Shown here: positions 48,522 to 60,721 of the stretch, in pieces | Layout: each line of letters begins with the position of its first letter | How positions within the stretch are numbered: the stretch's first letter is position 1 | Source: Notospermus geniculatus | Lineage: Eukaryota > Nemertea > Pilidiophora > Heteronemertea > Lineidae | Reading direction: 5' to 3' | Assembly: GCA_002633025.1 (NCBI GenBank) | Contig: NMRB01000434.1 | Coordinates: 74,283-138,282, forward strand | DNA: 64,000 nt | Position numbers and translations under genes: made by a program | Notes under the pieces: model-generated | The model's input: only the letters and a program-made list of their open reading frames with translations | Databases searched by the model: none | What the model was told of the DNA's origin: nothing

Positions 48522-50482
48522 AGGGATATTCCTTGAAATGTTTTTCAGTATAAATTTAGTCAGATTTGCGTGCTGACATAGAAAACTGCCTGACGAGAAC
48601 TTTTGCAGTGAATGGATTGTATCTAAAAGACGGTGCATATTCTTGGTCTGCAGATGCCCTCAACTTCCACTGGTGCCTTGCAGCCACAGATAGTAAGGAT
48701 GAAATCCTGCATAAAAACCTGCTTGCATTTATTTCCCAGCAGATGTGACCAACACCTAAGCTAGCACTGCTTGTTGAATGACCTGAACGACAGCTTGATT
48801 ATTTTAACGGGCTGCAGTTTAGCAGGTCTGCAGTTTCTTATCTTGCTTCATATTTCCATGCGTTGTGCAGTCAGTCTTCATTATTAACTGCTGGTCTGCA
48901 AGTTAAAACACAGGATGGTGTACTGTACATAGGTAATTTATAGGTTTTGTGTTCAGTTTCACAATTATAATGACATGAAAATGTACAAACTTCTGTAATA
49001 TGATTTGTTGGTATACTGGTACATATTTATGTCATCGAATGTTCAGGCAGTTCTCGTGGCGTTAAGCGAGGTCAGGTTTTCTATAGCCCTTGAACTATTT
49101 ATATATTTTAGAAATCTTGTGTATAAACATAGTCTGTACTACTGTAAATAAGCAAAAAAACAACAAGCGGAAAAATCCTACTAACCTTAAAGTTATAATT
49201 GTAGAGATGGTCTATGAACACTGCACTTTGTGGTTATATTGTAGTCTAGGCATTGGCCAGATGATACTGCTATACTGTACTGTTGGTGTTGTGGGTTGTG
49301 GTGCAAGGAATGTGACCGCTGACCTCCGATCGGTTCATGATCATCTGGCAAAATGATCTCTGAAGATCGTCTCCTTGAGTAAGGCATTCAACCTGTTTTC
49401 ATACTTAACATGGGGTCACAGCTAAAGTAGAAGGCACACACTGAAACCGGGTCCTCATGGATGCGTTTTGTGTGTGAAATTGATGAGCACCTGGATGTCG
49501 GTTTCATTTCAATAGTTTTAAACTCTAGTGACATCTACTGAGGCAGTGATCTATGGTTCCCATTGGCTGCTTATTCATGGGGTTAGCCATGTTTGACAAT
49601 ACAACAAAATTCCTTTGTTTCATAGAATGATTGTTCTTGAAAGATTTCAGATCATATGCTGGTCCCAGCATCTCCCTCTTGAGGCCTTCTCACCACAGAC
49701 TACAGCTCCAGAGTTCTCTCAGGTTGGTGGAGCTGTTAGCCAGACAGCAATAGAAGCAGCCAAAGGTGTTGGTCAACTTCTCCAAAGACATGAAGTCAAG
49801 TTTTCCAGTTGAATGAGTCATCCTTGCCAACATACATCTAGTTGCTACCATCTACTGCTCTACGAAGCAAATGTGTTGGAATACTGATCTGAATGAGTGT
49901 CCGGATCAAAACTCTTGATTTTGGAACATTTCTTGCACCAGTTATCCCAATCCTGCCTATATGAAAGAGTATATTGTGCTTTCATAAGAGACAGATACTT
50001 GTAGTATAATGGTATGTGAATCATCAGACCTGTCATCAAGTTAGCTACAGTTCTTCATCACATTCAAGCAAGGTGAAAATACACATGAGAATGGTTTGGT
50101 TTTGTTCTTTACTAAATTCACCATTGTGTCCAGTGGCAAGCTTGAATGCCAAGACCATGCCCGAGAAGTTCGTTCCAGCAGGTAATTGGCACCTCATTCA
50201 GTTCTCATTTGAACGGTGAAGAACTGAGCCAAACTTGTTGAGCTTAATGGTTAATTGCCTCATTAAAATATAGACAATAGTTCTTCAATTCGGGATGGTT
50301 CTTTAGTGAAGTTCTCTGATATCTTTTTTTCTATTAATTTTTCAATAAATGTTCTGGAAAATCAGTAATTTGTTGTCATGTTCCTCTGTTGACTTCTTTG
50401 CCATGATTGCATATTGTTGATATTTGTAGATAAGCAAAAATTACGAGTCGAAAAACAAAATGAAATGTGAGAAGATATTGAC

Positions 50483-50488
50483 TTTATT
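50483..50488 (-). other. Candidate poly(A) signal of INTS7
   Basis: TTTATT on the plus strand is AATAAA on the minus strand, about 600 nt downstream of the INTS7 stop. It is a candidate only. Confidence 0.35.
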
Positions 50489-50654
50489 GACAACCTTCAT
50501 GAACAACATCATGATTGGTAGCATGGAACAGATTTACCGGTACATACATTGTGCGACCACATTTGCATTCCCACCATTGGATACTCTTTACTGGGCCCAT
50601 ATTCAACCATTCAGCAGACTGGGTACTGATATGATTGCACCAATCACATAGGCT

Positions 50655-50870
50655 TGTGCAGCTTGCCATCGGACTGACAGCCTATAGCAGTTGTTTACTG
50701 CACTGAAATCCCATTTTCAAATGCCAGATAGCATTAAACATGGGCTTGTTGCCATCTTGCCGACAGCCTGTACAGTACATGTAGCAATGGGTTCGGGCAC
50801 TTCCATTTTCAAATGGAACATGGTCTTCTTGCCATCTTGGTGACAGCCTGTAGCAATGGGAGCTGTCAGC
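50655..50870. repeat. Diverged tandem repeat downstream of INTS7
   Basis: GCCATCTTG(C/G)(C/T)GACAGCCTGTA and CCATTTTCAAATG(C/G) recur two to three times at about 100-bp spacing. A weaker relative lies at 50995-51100, reaching the INTS7 stop codon region. Confidence 0.6.
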
Positions 50871-51085
50871 GAGTTGACCAATAGGTGTCACTACGGCCCA
50901 ATTCAATGCATGTAGCGGACCCATGATTCATTCTTGACCGAGCAACACTCGCATACACCAATACACTTTCCTGTGTATTGATCCGCTAGAACTTTGCTGC
51001 CATCTTTTGGCAATATGCGTGGCTGACTGCTCCTATTGTTTTGGGTAAAAACCCCAAAAAGTCCAATTTTCAAATGTCCCATGAA

Positions 51086-54000
51086 TCACACATGGGCTTG
51101 TCGTGCTTGTTGTTGTCTTGCTAGCTGAGCCTGTAGTTGTTGCTTCTGTACGCTATCATCCCACGATTTCACCATGAGTGTTGTTCGTGGTCCGGTCTTC
51201 CAGAGTAAACCGGTCTCATCAATAATGGATGCCTCTATGTAGATCATGTGGAAGCCGAGAACCGGGAAGGAGAGGAGGAATTCAGAGCTGAAGTAATCAT
51301 TGTGTGGTTCGCTGGTGTGGCTCATTTCGTTGGGTGGATTCTCAACAGGCTGAAACCAGAAATTTATCGCTGGTGATATAAGCAAACTTTTGATTTGAAA
51401 ATACCGTGCTATTCGCACTTAAGACCCCTCGGCTGTGGGTGTAAATTGAATTATGTGTTCATTGAACGTTGCATGTGTGACGCTTTAATTTAACTGAACG
51501 TGCTAGAGCGGTAGCGTCCTTTTCGCAAAGCGCCCCCTGGTGGCCGAATGGAAAGTCCGATTCGGAAGAAAATTGATAGGTTCGTGGAGGACCCACATAT
51601 ATAGCTGTAAACCAAAAATCAGGAAAATCAGATTTAATTTGAACGTGCTAGAGCGGTAACATCGTTTTGGGAAAGCGCCCCCTGGTGGCCAAATGGAAAG
51701 TCCGATTCGGCCGAAAATCAATAGGTTCGTGGAGGACCCATACATATACCTTTAAACCCAAAATCAGGAAAATCCGATTAAATTTGAACGTGCTAGAGCG
51801 GTAACGTCGTTTTCACAAAGCGCCCCCTGGTGGCCAAATGGAAAGTCCGATTCGGCCGAAAATCAATAGGTTCGTGGAGGACCCATACATATACCTTTAA
51901 ACCAAAAATCAGGAAAATCCGATTTAATTTGAACGTGCTAGAGCGGTAACGTCATCTGAATGGACAGACGGACGGACAGACGGACGGACACCGCAGGGGA
52001 CGACAATACCCCTCGGGCCGCCCGCGGGCCGAGGGGTAAAAATCAACATCTTCAGTTGATACTTTTGTTCAAATATTCCTTCCAGTTTTTGAAGTACAGT
52101 AGAACCTCCCTTAGGGGACACATCTGTCAGCAGGACACCTCTATGTTAAGGATACCAATATTTAGTGCCAAACTGGTCATTTCTATTCATTTTGACCTCT
52201 GTAAGTGGGACACCTCTCAATTCAGGACAGCATCTGACTGTCTGAAGGGTGTCCTTAATAGAAAGGCTCCACTATGGCACTATAGATAACCAGCAGATGT
52301 AAGATGACATCTCTGCAGGTAAATGGTTAATTGCATTGCCATTATTTCTGCAAGAGTCTACATGTCATGATCTGGAACCCACTTTACCTTTGTATCTGGT
52401 CCAGTTTGACTTCTGTTCTGTAATGTTGAACTGACTTCAATTTTTACTTCATGAATTTTCCGAAATAAACCTGGTCTATCACCATGTTGAATCACCCCTT
52501 CAACTTTCAAGGTTAAGTGTGTCTCAGCCTGGATTGATATCGGTTCATTTGGGTTTCGGGGCTGAGGTGATATTGCAAGCTGAAAGAATCAAGCAACTGT
52601 GACTGCAAATGTCAATGTGGTGACTTTCCAAGGCTAGGCCAGGCTCATTCCCATATCCCCATATCATAGCAGGAAGGGTGTCCTTGATAGCCTGTGACCG
52701 GAGGCGTTGTTCCAACAAGCAACTCAACAGGCAATGATAGAGAAGATAGGTACTAATATTCACACTGCAGCATTCTGAGAGTCTGTACGTTGGATGAAAT
52801 TATACCTTCTGACAGCAGCATTTCACTGAAGCATGAATGTGAATGCAAACTTTTACAGAAGAGGGTATAGACTAATGCTGATTACATGTTACAGCCCTGA
52901 TGGCTGGTGCATGTCGCTGAAGTCCTACCTTTATTGTGGTTGACTGCAAGGTCTGAAAGAAATACCGTGGGAAGCAAAGTGGGACCCCAGCAAGCTTGAT
53001 ACAGGCCTTCATCAGGAAATCAATGTGCTGAAATGGAAAGTAGGCCATTAGCAAGTGAGTTAATCAAAAAAGTTGACTACCTGAGCGTTGGGGACAATAT
53101 AATAGCATTCAGTATAGGTTCAGCATTAAGTTTATACTCTCATATCCATTGCTTTAGCCGATTTCANNNNNNNNNCCCCCCCCCCCCCCAGTCTCTCAAG
53201 AAACCATTCAGGGAATCGAACCCACAGCCTATTGATTATGAGTCCGACGCCCTTGCCACTGCACCACTGTGCCCCTTCATTAAGGCAAGGAGATTGACCA
53301 ACCTTATATGAAATCACAGAACTATCCGTCGACAGACAAATCTGTCTGAGCTGCCCCAGGAGGTTTTTAAATGCATCTGCTAGGCCTTGACCTTCAAGAC
53401 TTGAAGCGAGGTGACCGGCGACTTCTTGATCAACAATGTCACTGGAAAATATTGACGATACACATCTCAGAAATCTTATGCCCTTTCGCTGGGTATTCTT
53501 ACATGTCAGTAGCAAGCTTTCTTTCAGTTGTGTCTTCTTTTGTAAATCAAACACATTCTCCTAACACTTTGAAATTACCACAAAATTCAATATAGATAGG
53601 CTTTAAAAGAAACTGTTCCACTTACCTAACAGCTTTCTTATTGAGGACAGTTTCAATGATGTAGACTATGAGGTGACATGCTTGCTGTAGGAGTTGAACA
53701 TTGTCAAGACTGGCTGGGTCGGCGTCAAAAGATTTCTCATACAGGGAACTATACTGAGTCACCAGGTTTGAGAACTGTTCAACACTTCTTTGCAGCTGCA
53801 ATGAACAGACATGAAAAGGTAAATAATCTTTTGGGAGACTGATGGTATTGTATCAGATTTTTCTGACAGGGCGGAAGCAATAGCACTGGCCTTGGTTAAA
53901 TACGCAAGAATTCATCTCAAGCTACTCATGTTCCTCACTTGGGTGGGTCTTTTACTTGCCTAGCAAAGGTACAAGGCACCACGGTTTACTGTCCCATGCG

Positions 54001-57000
54001 ACGGACTGAAGAGCCAAGGACGAATAATCCGATATGGCCCGGGATTCGAATCCGGGACGTGCTCGTAAGTGGATGTGATAAGCACTTGGCTATCAGGGCT
54101 CCTTGAAGGTGTTTGCTCATGATCTCTGTGTCCCATTTATGGTGGTTAAATTTGAATTGAAATGCCCAATATGGGACAGAAATTACTTGCCGTAACGTGC
54201 TGCAACAGAGGCATTAACTAAGGGAAATACCGGTACTCCTTCATATGGCGTTGTTGACAAATTACCTGCTGAGCCCCTCGTCCACATCTGTGTTGTTCCT
54301 GACCTGTTGACATTGCGAAGGTCGTAGCTATGGCCGGTGGTGGATTAGTCCGAAAACATGTGCAGGCATTAATCAGCTGTACATAGGCGGTAAGCGTCTC
54401 CACTCGCAGAGTTGCGTAATCGATATGGAATGTTAGTGGATGGGTTGGCATCGTGGCAGCCTATGAAAGTACGAAGTAATTTGATAAAGAAGTTCAATTT
54501 AGATAAGACATTAATGTGATGAGCCCGAAGCATGATATTGGAGGAAAGACAAATTCTAATAGCACTATTTACTGCTGTTATCTGTAGTCCTACTACAACA
54601 GTGGTCACATTCAGCTAATATCAGAATGCGCTCAACTTACCTTTAAACTTGAAATGCCTTTATAGTAGTGAATAGTAGCTTGGTTGATGGTGTCTATAGG
54701 GCTCATCTGGCAATATTCAAGGTCTGTGAGACAATTTTCAGCTGAGCTGAAACTTTCTAAAGCCCCAAGCCAGAAAAAGAAGTGCTCTGTGGAAACCTTG
54801 AAGAAATGAAGAAGTGTCGTAAGGGACTTTTTTTCGAGCAAGTATCAGCCCTGCACATATTTTAAAACTGCTTCAGCATCTTTGCCAATTAACCTCCATA
54901 GATGTCCATCACAGAACACCTTTATTCCAGTTTAACACATCCAGGGGGTTGTCTTTGGAAAGATCGGACAAGTACAGATGGGCTGTCAGGCAGAGTGGAA
55001 ACATCGACACCTGTCACCTCTGAGGTTGTGGGTTCAACCCCCAGTTGATCCCACAAGTTATGTGATGAGGGTGACTCTCCTTGACATCCCAAGTTTCTCC
55101 GGGTACTCTGGTTTCCTCCTGCTGGACATTAAATTTGCCAAATGTTGTCTATAGAGCTAATAACCCAGTAATTGGCAATAGTTCCCAATTCAATATTGAT
55201 ACAAAGGTACTTACCTTTGTCATGGCATCCCTGCATAATTGTGAAGCGACTGAATGATGCCCGTATCGGAGGGCTTGACGTATGACACGGTAAGCGATCC
55301 AATAGTTTGTCTCATCAAGGAAATTCCCAATGAGATCGCAGACTTCTTCTGGCACGATGCTGTTAGTGAACGCTTGGAAGAGTGTGATGATCAAGAGGAC
55401 CTGGTGGGGCAAAGTGAAGGGTGTAAACGGGGTGTAGAGCCCTTGTTGCATTTGAAACTGTGGGCCCCATACTGTCCCTCACTGCCATTTCTCATCTAAC
55501 TGAGAGGGCAACTCTGACCCTACAAGGTTCTCCGGAGACTCCAGTTTCCTCCTGCATTAGCAATTGCACAAATACTTCTTACACAGGTAGTTGTACTTAC
55601 CCCAAGCATCTCCCCATCTACATCTTCTGGTTCCTCCAACTCTTTCAGTAATGTTACAATGTCGGCCATGGATCCTTCTAGAACATCCTTTTGCTGACTG
55701 CCAATTGCCGCCAAACTCTCAGCAAGGTACAACGCCTTCTTGCCTGAGGTAATGTGTAGCACGCCGGTTATTGTGCTGATGAAGGTTCGACTTAAAGCTG
55801 GACACACTGAACACAATTTTACGATGGATTTCAGGCACGTCTGNTCACATTTGACGGGCAAAGAATACATACATGACAGTAATCATACCTGAAGAGCCTC
55901 TTTGCTGTGTTCAGAACTCTCAGAACCGGCCAAAATAACAAGACTATCCAAAACACCTGCAGCGTCATCACACAAGCTACCCCTGTTAGGTTTTTGTGAC
56001 TTGACACTGTAAACTGCCATGTCTGTAAGGAGTTCAGCGGCCTTGGATGCGAGGAGGGTGTTACTGGTGTTGCAATGTCGACAGACTGTCAGTGCTGGGG
56101 AGCCTGGATGTTAGATGACAATGCGTCAGATTCAGGAGAAGTTTTTACTGAGTAAGAGAGGGAAGTTTGAAACTTCCAGTCTGAATCTCTTAATTAAGAA
56201 CACCTTTGGGACTGAACCTTTGAGAAGACAAGTGGTGTCCTTCATTTAGAGGTGTTCTCATTAAAGATGCTCAAACTAATAGAAATGATTGATTGGGGAC
56301 TAAGCTTTGATGTCCTTGATAGAAAGGTGTCCCCTTGGCAGAGATGTCCATAAGGGAGATTCCACAATGCATGAAGAATGTCCCACATGCATTTGTTATG
56401 ACCTTTTTGGAGGTTTGGTGCAAAATTCAAAAGCAAACACAAATGTTACTTACCTGGGGTGGAATCAAACTTGCTACAAGCAACTTTTTTTGAAAGTGTA
56501 GTCAGAACATGAAGAGCACCCATCTTTAATCCATCATAAGAAGTACTCGTGGTGAACTGGCAGAGCACCTCCAGATCTTCTTTATTCCATAAATGTGCAC
56601 CTTCCTTGGCTAACATCTGGAGATCTTGCAGGACTTGGACTTTGACCGCCCGCCTCGGGTCATGTTCAAGGTAGTTCATAAGAAGCTTCACCTAAAGCAT
56701 GAATAAAGCTGCAAGTATTTTCGTCATGGGGTAAAGCACTAAATATCAGTGAGGCATAGCGTCATATTATCACTGGAAAAAATGTAATTTAGCACAACCG
56801 GTCATGTTGTCAAAGGTATTAAAGGGACTCTACAGGCAGCCTTCTCATCTAGGCATTTTGATGTGCTTATTACACTGATCAGTTGGCATGAGCATCTAAC
56901 TCTGATATGTATTGTCAGTAAAATACACTGAACATCAACATTTGACATGTTTGAGCCAAAGTCAGTAGGTTGTCTGCTGCTAGCGCCACCACATGAAGTG

Positions 57001-60000
57001 AGCACACTAATACCGAACAGGCCATACGGTCCCTTTAACACATTTTTTGTGAGTTTTCAGTCGTGGTATGATATGTGAGGCGGTCTGGGAAAACCCATCG
57101 GATGTCGCTTTTGAGAAAGTGTAATGGCCTTCATGAACCCGCACATTTCAATAACTGAAATGTACTATGTAACAGGTGAACAGTAGCAGATCAATGCACA
57201 GGCAATCTAACAACCCTTGTAATGTAGATCACTCAGCGACTTCTGATGGGTTTTCCTAGATCACCACATATATATATGACTAGCACAAATCAATACCGGT
57301 AATGATTCTATGACTGGGTATGACGCATTAATAGAATATTAATACTGGATGACGTGCTGACATCTAACGTCAACCAAAGGAACAAAATATATTTCAAAAT
57401 AATACTTCTAAAATGTTCATTTTTTATACTGCATTGAACTTTTTTGTGGTTTCAAATACATAAGAAATTGTCCACACAAGAAAGAAAGAGAAATAAAACA
57501 AACTTATTCATATATCTCTTCTATTGTTGATAGTCTAGGAATGAAAAAGTTCAATTGACTTTGCTTTTCAAACCAACAAACAGATTCATAACTACTCATA
57601 GACAACACACAGAAATCTGTTGCAGAAACGAAAACAATTTTTGATCTGGGAAGGGCCATGGATCTCGCTATTCCAGACATCTCTATTGCTGAGGTGGAAA
57701 GTGGTGTAGTGCATGATCCTGGCCCTGCCCTGCCTTCCGAGGCTGAACCTGAATTGGGTTACCCAATTCAGGTTGGTTGGTGAAGAATGAGATGAATATA
57801 TACATCTCATACGACAAACTAAACAAAAAACAGAACTCATGGCCTATTGCAACTTCGCATGTTGCTGCCAGATCATTACGGCCTGGGCACATCACCATGC
57901 CTGAAGAATCACACAACTTTTTATTATGACAGGGTGGCACTGCAAGCAGGCGTACTGAAGATGTGAAAACAGAGCAAAAGTACTTGACACAGTGCAATAT
58001 GGTGGAGACGCTGAGAAAGAGGTACAACCGCTCACTTAAAAGCCCACCCATGATCTTCCGTTTTTTACAGGCAGACCACTCTGAACCAAAATATAATGGT
58101 GATTCCTGATATTGGCAAAAATCTATTGGTCCTAACTCAATTTCAGAGAAAAAACAGTAAAAACAAGATCCTTACCTGGTGAGGTATACTGATGATTGAC
58201 TTAGCTGAGAGTTTTGATAATGTGTGAAGCGTCGTTACGACAAAGTTACATGCTGGATAACATGGCAGTGACTGAATGCAAAGATCCCTGACAAGGGTAG
58301 CAGTCTGGGCATCATGATACATGTACTGGAAGATTGGTATGACTTTCAGCTTCATTTCCATTGGGTTCTCAATTCCTTTGATGATTTCTGACACCTTATG
58401 GCTGATACTGGTGGCAAAGGTTCTGTAATATAAAGATAATTCTGATAATACACTTCATGCAACCATTCAACAAATGAGGTATCTTGCCCTGACAAGTGTT
58501 CCAATCACTCCTAACCTTGCTTGGAGCGTATCGATGGGCGAAGTGATGTAGGTCTTGATCATGTTGATATGTCAAGAGGAAAATGGGAAACCTATGTTGG
58601 GAATTGGAAAATAGATGTGTACAACATTGAAGAAAGTCTAGGGCAGGGAAAAAAGAAAAGGGCTAGAGTGTGCCTTACTATCAACGGGGCTGTTTGAGAA
58701 GGCAGCTGGGGCCTTTCAAATGATGTATCATCCATCAAAGAGTAAGTGTGTTTGTTCTTACTGGTACTGTACTTTAAAGCACTACAAATAACGGCATGAC
58801 TTTCTACACTTACTTTGACTGAGCAGCAAATCTCTTCGCTGCAACAATTGCGGCTTCTAGTTCCACAGAATCATGAGAATCCAGACCATTCATAATACTA
58901 TGGTGGACATTCTTCCTCTCTGGGATGATGCAAGCCATGCTGCCAAGAGTTCTGAAAGTAGGTGTGCACAGACTCAGTTGATGACTGAATCAAACATCAC
59001 TCTCAGACAAATTTCCTGAGTCAGAAATTCTGTTACTGATAACTGAATCAAAATTGGCTACTGATTTGGCTTACACATGGCCTAAAAGCGAGCTATAGCC
59101 CTCAGCTGCATATCAATAATACTTGGTCTATATTAAGTACATGTATAGGAATGGATGATAAATTCCCAGCATCATGAAAGGAAATCGACTAACCGAAGAG
59201 TTATTGCCCTTGCAACTGGATCATTGCTGTGTATGACTGAGAAGATCCTTCGAATAAATTCATCCACATTAATTACTTTCTCTAGATGTTTTTCACTCTG
59301 CTGTGTGACTTTCAGAATACACAGCCTGAGAAAATTTGTTCTGAAAGACACAAAATTGGGAAAGAAGTGGTGATGTAGAGTGATGAAACTATATTATGGG
59401 AACTTGGGAGCTCATGAAGAGGACAAGGACAACCATAAAATTAAAACCTGATACGGATAACTGATGATCATAAAATGTAATAACAAAAACAGACAAAAGG
59501 AGTTGTAATAAGGAAATGAACAAACTCTTTCTTGCCATAGGCCTAATAATGAAATCATCTGTACTGGTAGCAAACTCACCCAATCCTGAAGACATCGCCC
59601 AGTTTAAGAAAAGCAGAATTAATGAGAATTGGGAACGGATACTTCTCAAATAATCTTGGAAATCTGATGATTGATTCACATTGTTCCCCAACTTTGCCTG
59701 ATCTCAGACCTGTGTGGAAATAGAAAAAGGAAATGCTGTCACAGTGTGGTGTCTATTGAGACATCAAGTGTGTGTGATTGATAATGAGCAGGGTTTGATA
59801 GACACAGCATAAGCTAAATGACAGCCAGATATCACATCAGGCCTCGGGCAAATCACCATTTGTTGCCAAGAGTTTGATCAGACATGACCTAAAACTCAAC
59901 TGACATTTGACAATAAAGCACTGGACTCATCACTGTGACAGTCCACGGGATTTACACCTACGACCTACTTGCTACTGCACGTTGTTGCTGGCTGGTGTGA

Positions 60001-60721
60001 AAGGAATGAATGTCCCATGAAAACCATCCTGGTTGCTACATTCTAATTTCTGGTGATTGGTTTCTACAGCCAAGCAAATTAATCGAACCTAATTAATAGA
60101 AACAGATACATTGGGTCATTCTTTAGTGTTACACTGCACTGGCCTAGGCCTACAGTAGGCCTATGCCGAATGGACCGGAGGCAGTATTCATCGTTTCCAC
60201 GTCGACCACGACATAACATCTTTCTGTGACGTGCGTTTTGCCCCCCCCCCGGCTTTGCGTCATCAGCNCGCGTTTTGCCCCCGGCTTTGCGTCATCACTT
60301 CATTCATCAGCAATGCATTTGCCCCCCCCCCCTGTTTGCATCATCAGCAATGCATTTTGCCCCTGGCCTGTGATTTCTCCAAAAGTAAACATGTCCTAAA
60401 ATCAACGTCCGGACAAGAATGGATGCAAGTCGCATTATTCAGCCAGACGGGACTTTTTTCTGGAACACCCTGTAAAGTTATCCGACAAATGGAAGGTAAG
60501 ATAATGAGTACATTTTCGTCCGAAAATAGATCATTGTGGCAACAACAAATGGTTTTAAATGGCGACAGGTTTGTAAAGTTTGTGTGTAAATTGCATCTAT
60601 AGGAAATACCTTTATCAAGGTCCATTAGCAATGTGTTTGCATCTTTCTCAGGTTCTCCAAGCAGCCCTGTTTCACCTAGGGCACTTGCAACAACACGACC
60701 AGATCTGCCGGCGGAAGCCAT
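51086..60721 (-). CDS. INTS7: INTS7, Integrator complex subunit 7
   Basis: Alpha-helical (HEAT/ARM-like) subunit of the nuclear Integrator complex, which processes snRNA 3' ends and attenuates Pol II. Sixteen exons in coding order: 60721-60610, 59709-59580, 59340-59194, 58951-58814, 58422-58176, 56691-56454, 56103-55889, 55840-55601, 55400-55215, 54796-54641, 54460-54266, 53795-53626, 53441-53303, 53027-52929, 52579-52388 and 51349-51086. They total 2868 nt, 955 aa (human 962). Diagnostic stretches match human INTS7: DANTLLMDLDKG, FPRLFEKYPFPILINSAFLK, VTQQSEKHLEK, PPPAIATTFAMSTGQEQ, FPRYFFQTLQSTTIK, PHNDYFSSEFLLSF and WKTGPRTT. It ends in a Gln-rich tail, as in human. All phases join. The start ATG is 65 bp from the divergent COMMD1 start. 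An unresolved base at 55844 lies at intron position -4 before the eighth exon and does not affect the frame. Confidence 0.97.
51496..52037. mobile_element. Helitron-like/pearl-like element: 145-bp tandem core, ACGG tract, terminal hairpin
   Basis: Three exact-length 145-bp units start at 51496, 51641 and 51786 (GAACGTGCTAGAGCGGTAAC), with a cut fourth at 51931. A GACGGACGGACAGACGGACG tract follows, then a strong hairpin, ACCCCTCGGGCCGCC paired with GCGGGCCGAGGGGT, and TAAAAA. Core repeats plus an ACGG-type microsatellite plus a conserved end is the layout described for bivalve pearl elements and other non-autonomous Helitron-like elements. The class is inferred from layout. It lies in the last INTS7 intron. 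Confidence 0.7.
52096..52274. mobile_element. MITE family F9, clearest copy
   Basis: Starts ACAGTAGAACCTCCCTTAGG and ends with an inverted equivalent (AAAGGCTCCACT). GGACACCTCT words occur in both arms. Related sequence at 29033-29170 and 56193-56370. Confidence 0.7.
53205..53277 (-). repeat. SINE family 1 head resembling tRNA-Met(CAT)
   Basis: Minus strand: GGGGCACAGTGGTGCAGTGG, then GTCGGACTCATAATC (an anticodon loop CTCATAA as in elongator tRNA-Met) and GGTTCGATTCCC as B box. The acceptor stem does not pair and a poly-G run next to nine N follows, so it is a SINE head, not a working tRNA gene. Confidence 0.75.
53941..54106 (-). repeat. SINE family 2, copy with tRNA-like head (INTS7 intron 11)
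   Basis: Minus strand: TGATAGCCAAGTGCTTATCA, then GTCCCGGATTCGAATCCCGG. The body matches the copy at 31042-31228 (CAGTCCGTCGCATGGGACAG). It runs in the same direction as INTS7. Confidence 0.85.
54979..55165 (+). repeat. SINE family 1, full-length copy (INTS7 intron 9)
   Basis: GGGCTGTCAGGCAGAGTGG, B-box-like GTGGGTTCAACCCC, then TTCTCCGGGTACTCTGGTTT and CCTCCTGCTGGACATTAAA, ending GAGCTAATAA. A fragment with TTCTCCGGAGACTCCAGTTT lies nearby at 55528-55556. Confidence 0.8.
56193..56370. mobile_element. MITE family F9, second copy (INTS7 intron 6)
   Basis: Ends AATTAAGAACACCTTTGGGA and ATAAGGGAGATTCCAC. Interior has TGGTGTCCTTC, GAGGTGTTCTC and AAAGGTGTCCCC, the words of the 52096 copy in complementary order. 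Confidence 0.6.
56819..57038. mobile_element. MITE flanked by TTAA (INTS7 intron 5)
   Basis: TTAA, AGGGACTCTA at the left; TACGGTCCCT, TTAA at the right. 212 bp between the TTAA copies. piggyBac-like by its target site only. Confidence 0.65.
57072..57269. mobile_element. MITE family F8 copy 2 (INTS7 intron 5)
   Basis: Left GCGGTCTGGGAAAACCCATC followed by GGATGTCGC; right GCGACTTCTGATGGGTTTTCC. Arms about 35 bp. The interior word GCAGATCAATGCACAGGCAA has a complement-like match in the copy at 63796-63976. Confidence 0.85.
60231..60365. repeat. C-rich tandem repeat with assembly uncertainty (INTS7 intron 1)
   Basis: About four units of GCGTTTTGCCCCC with GGCTTTGCGTCATCAGC, the later ones diverged to GCAATGCATTTTGCCCC. 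C-runs of 9 to 12 and an N at 60268 suggest that the true copy number is not resolved. Confidence 0.75.

Larger units (their letters stand above)
44837..51085. other. Spacer between convergent MTA and INTS7
   Basis: No recognisable coding exon. Possible MTA poly(A) hexamers on the plus strand are AATAAA at 44945-44950 and 45745-45750. A possible INTS7 hexamer on the minus strand is at 50483-50488. The spacer also holds a 121-bp duplication, a MITE at 48389-48521 and diverged tandem repeats at 50655-50870. How far the two 3' UTRs extend cannot be told from sequence. Confidence 0.6.

Noticed and set aside
49615-49812. 65-codon plus-strand frame ending in a Gln/Lys-rich peptide
   Set aside because: Lacks a splice context or known domain. 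It lies in the spacer between convergent genes and could be 3' UTR.
53205-53277. Possible functional tRNA-Met gene
   Set aside because: Anticodon loop and B box look right, but the acceptor stem does not pair and the flanks are SINE body. Called a SINE head instead.
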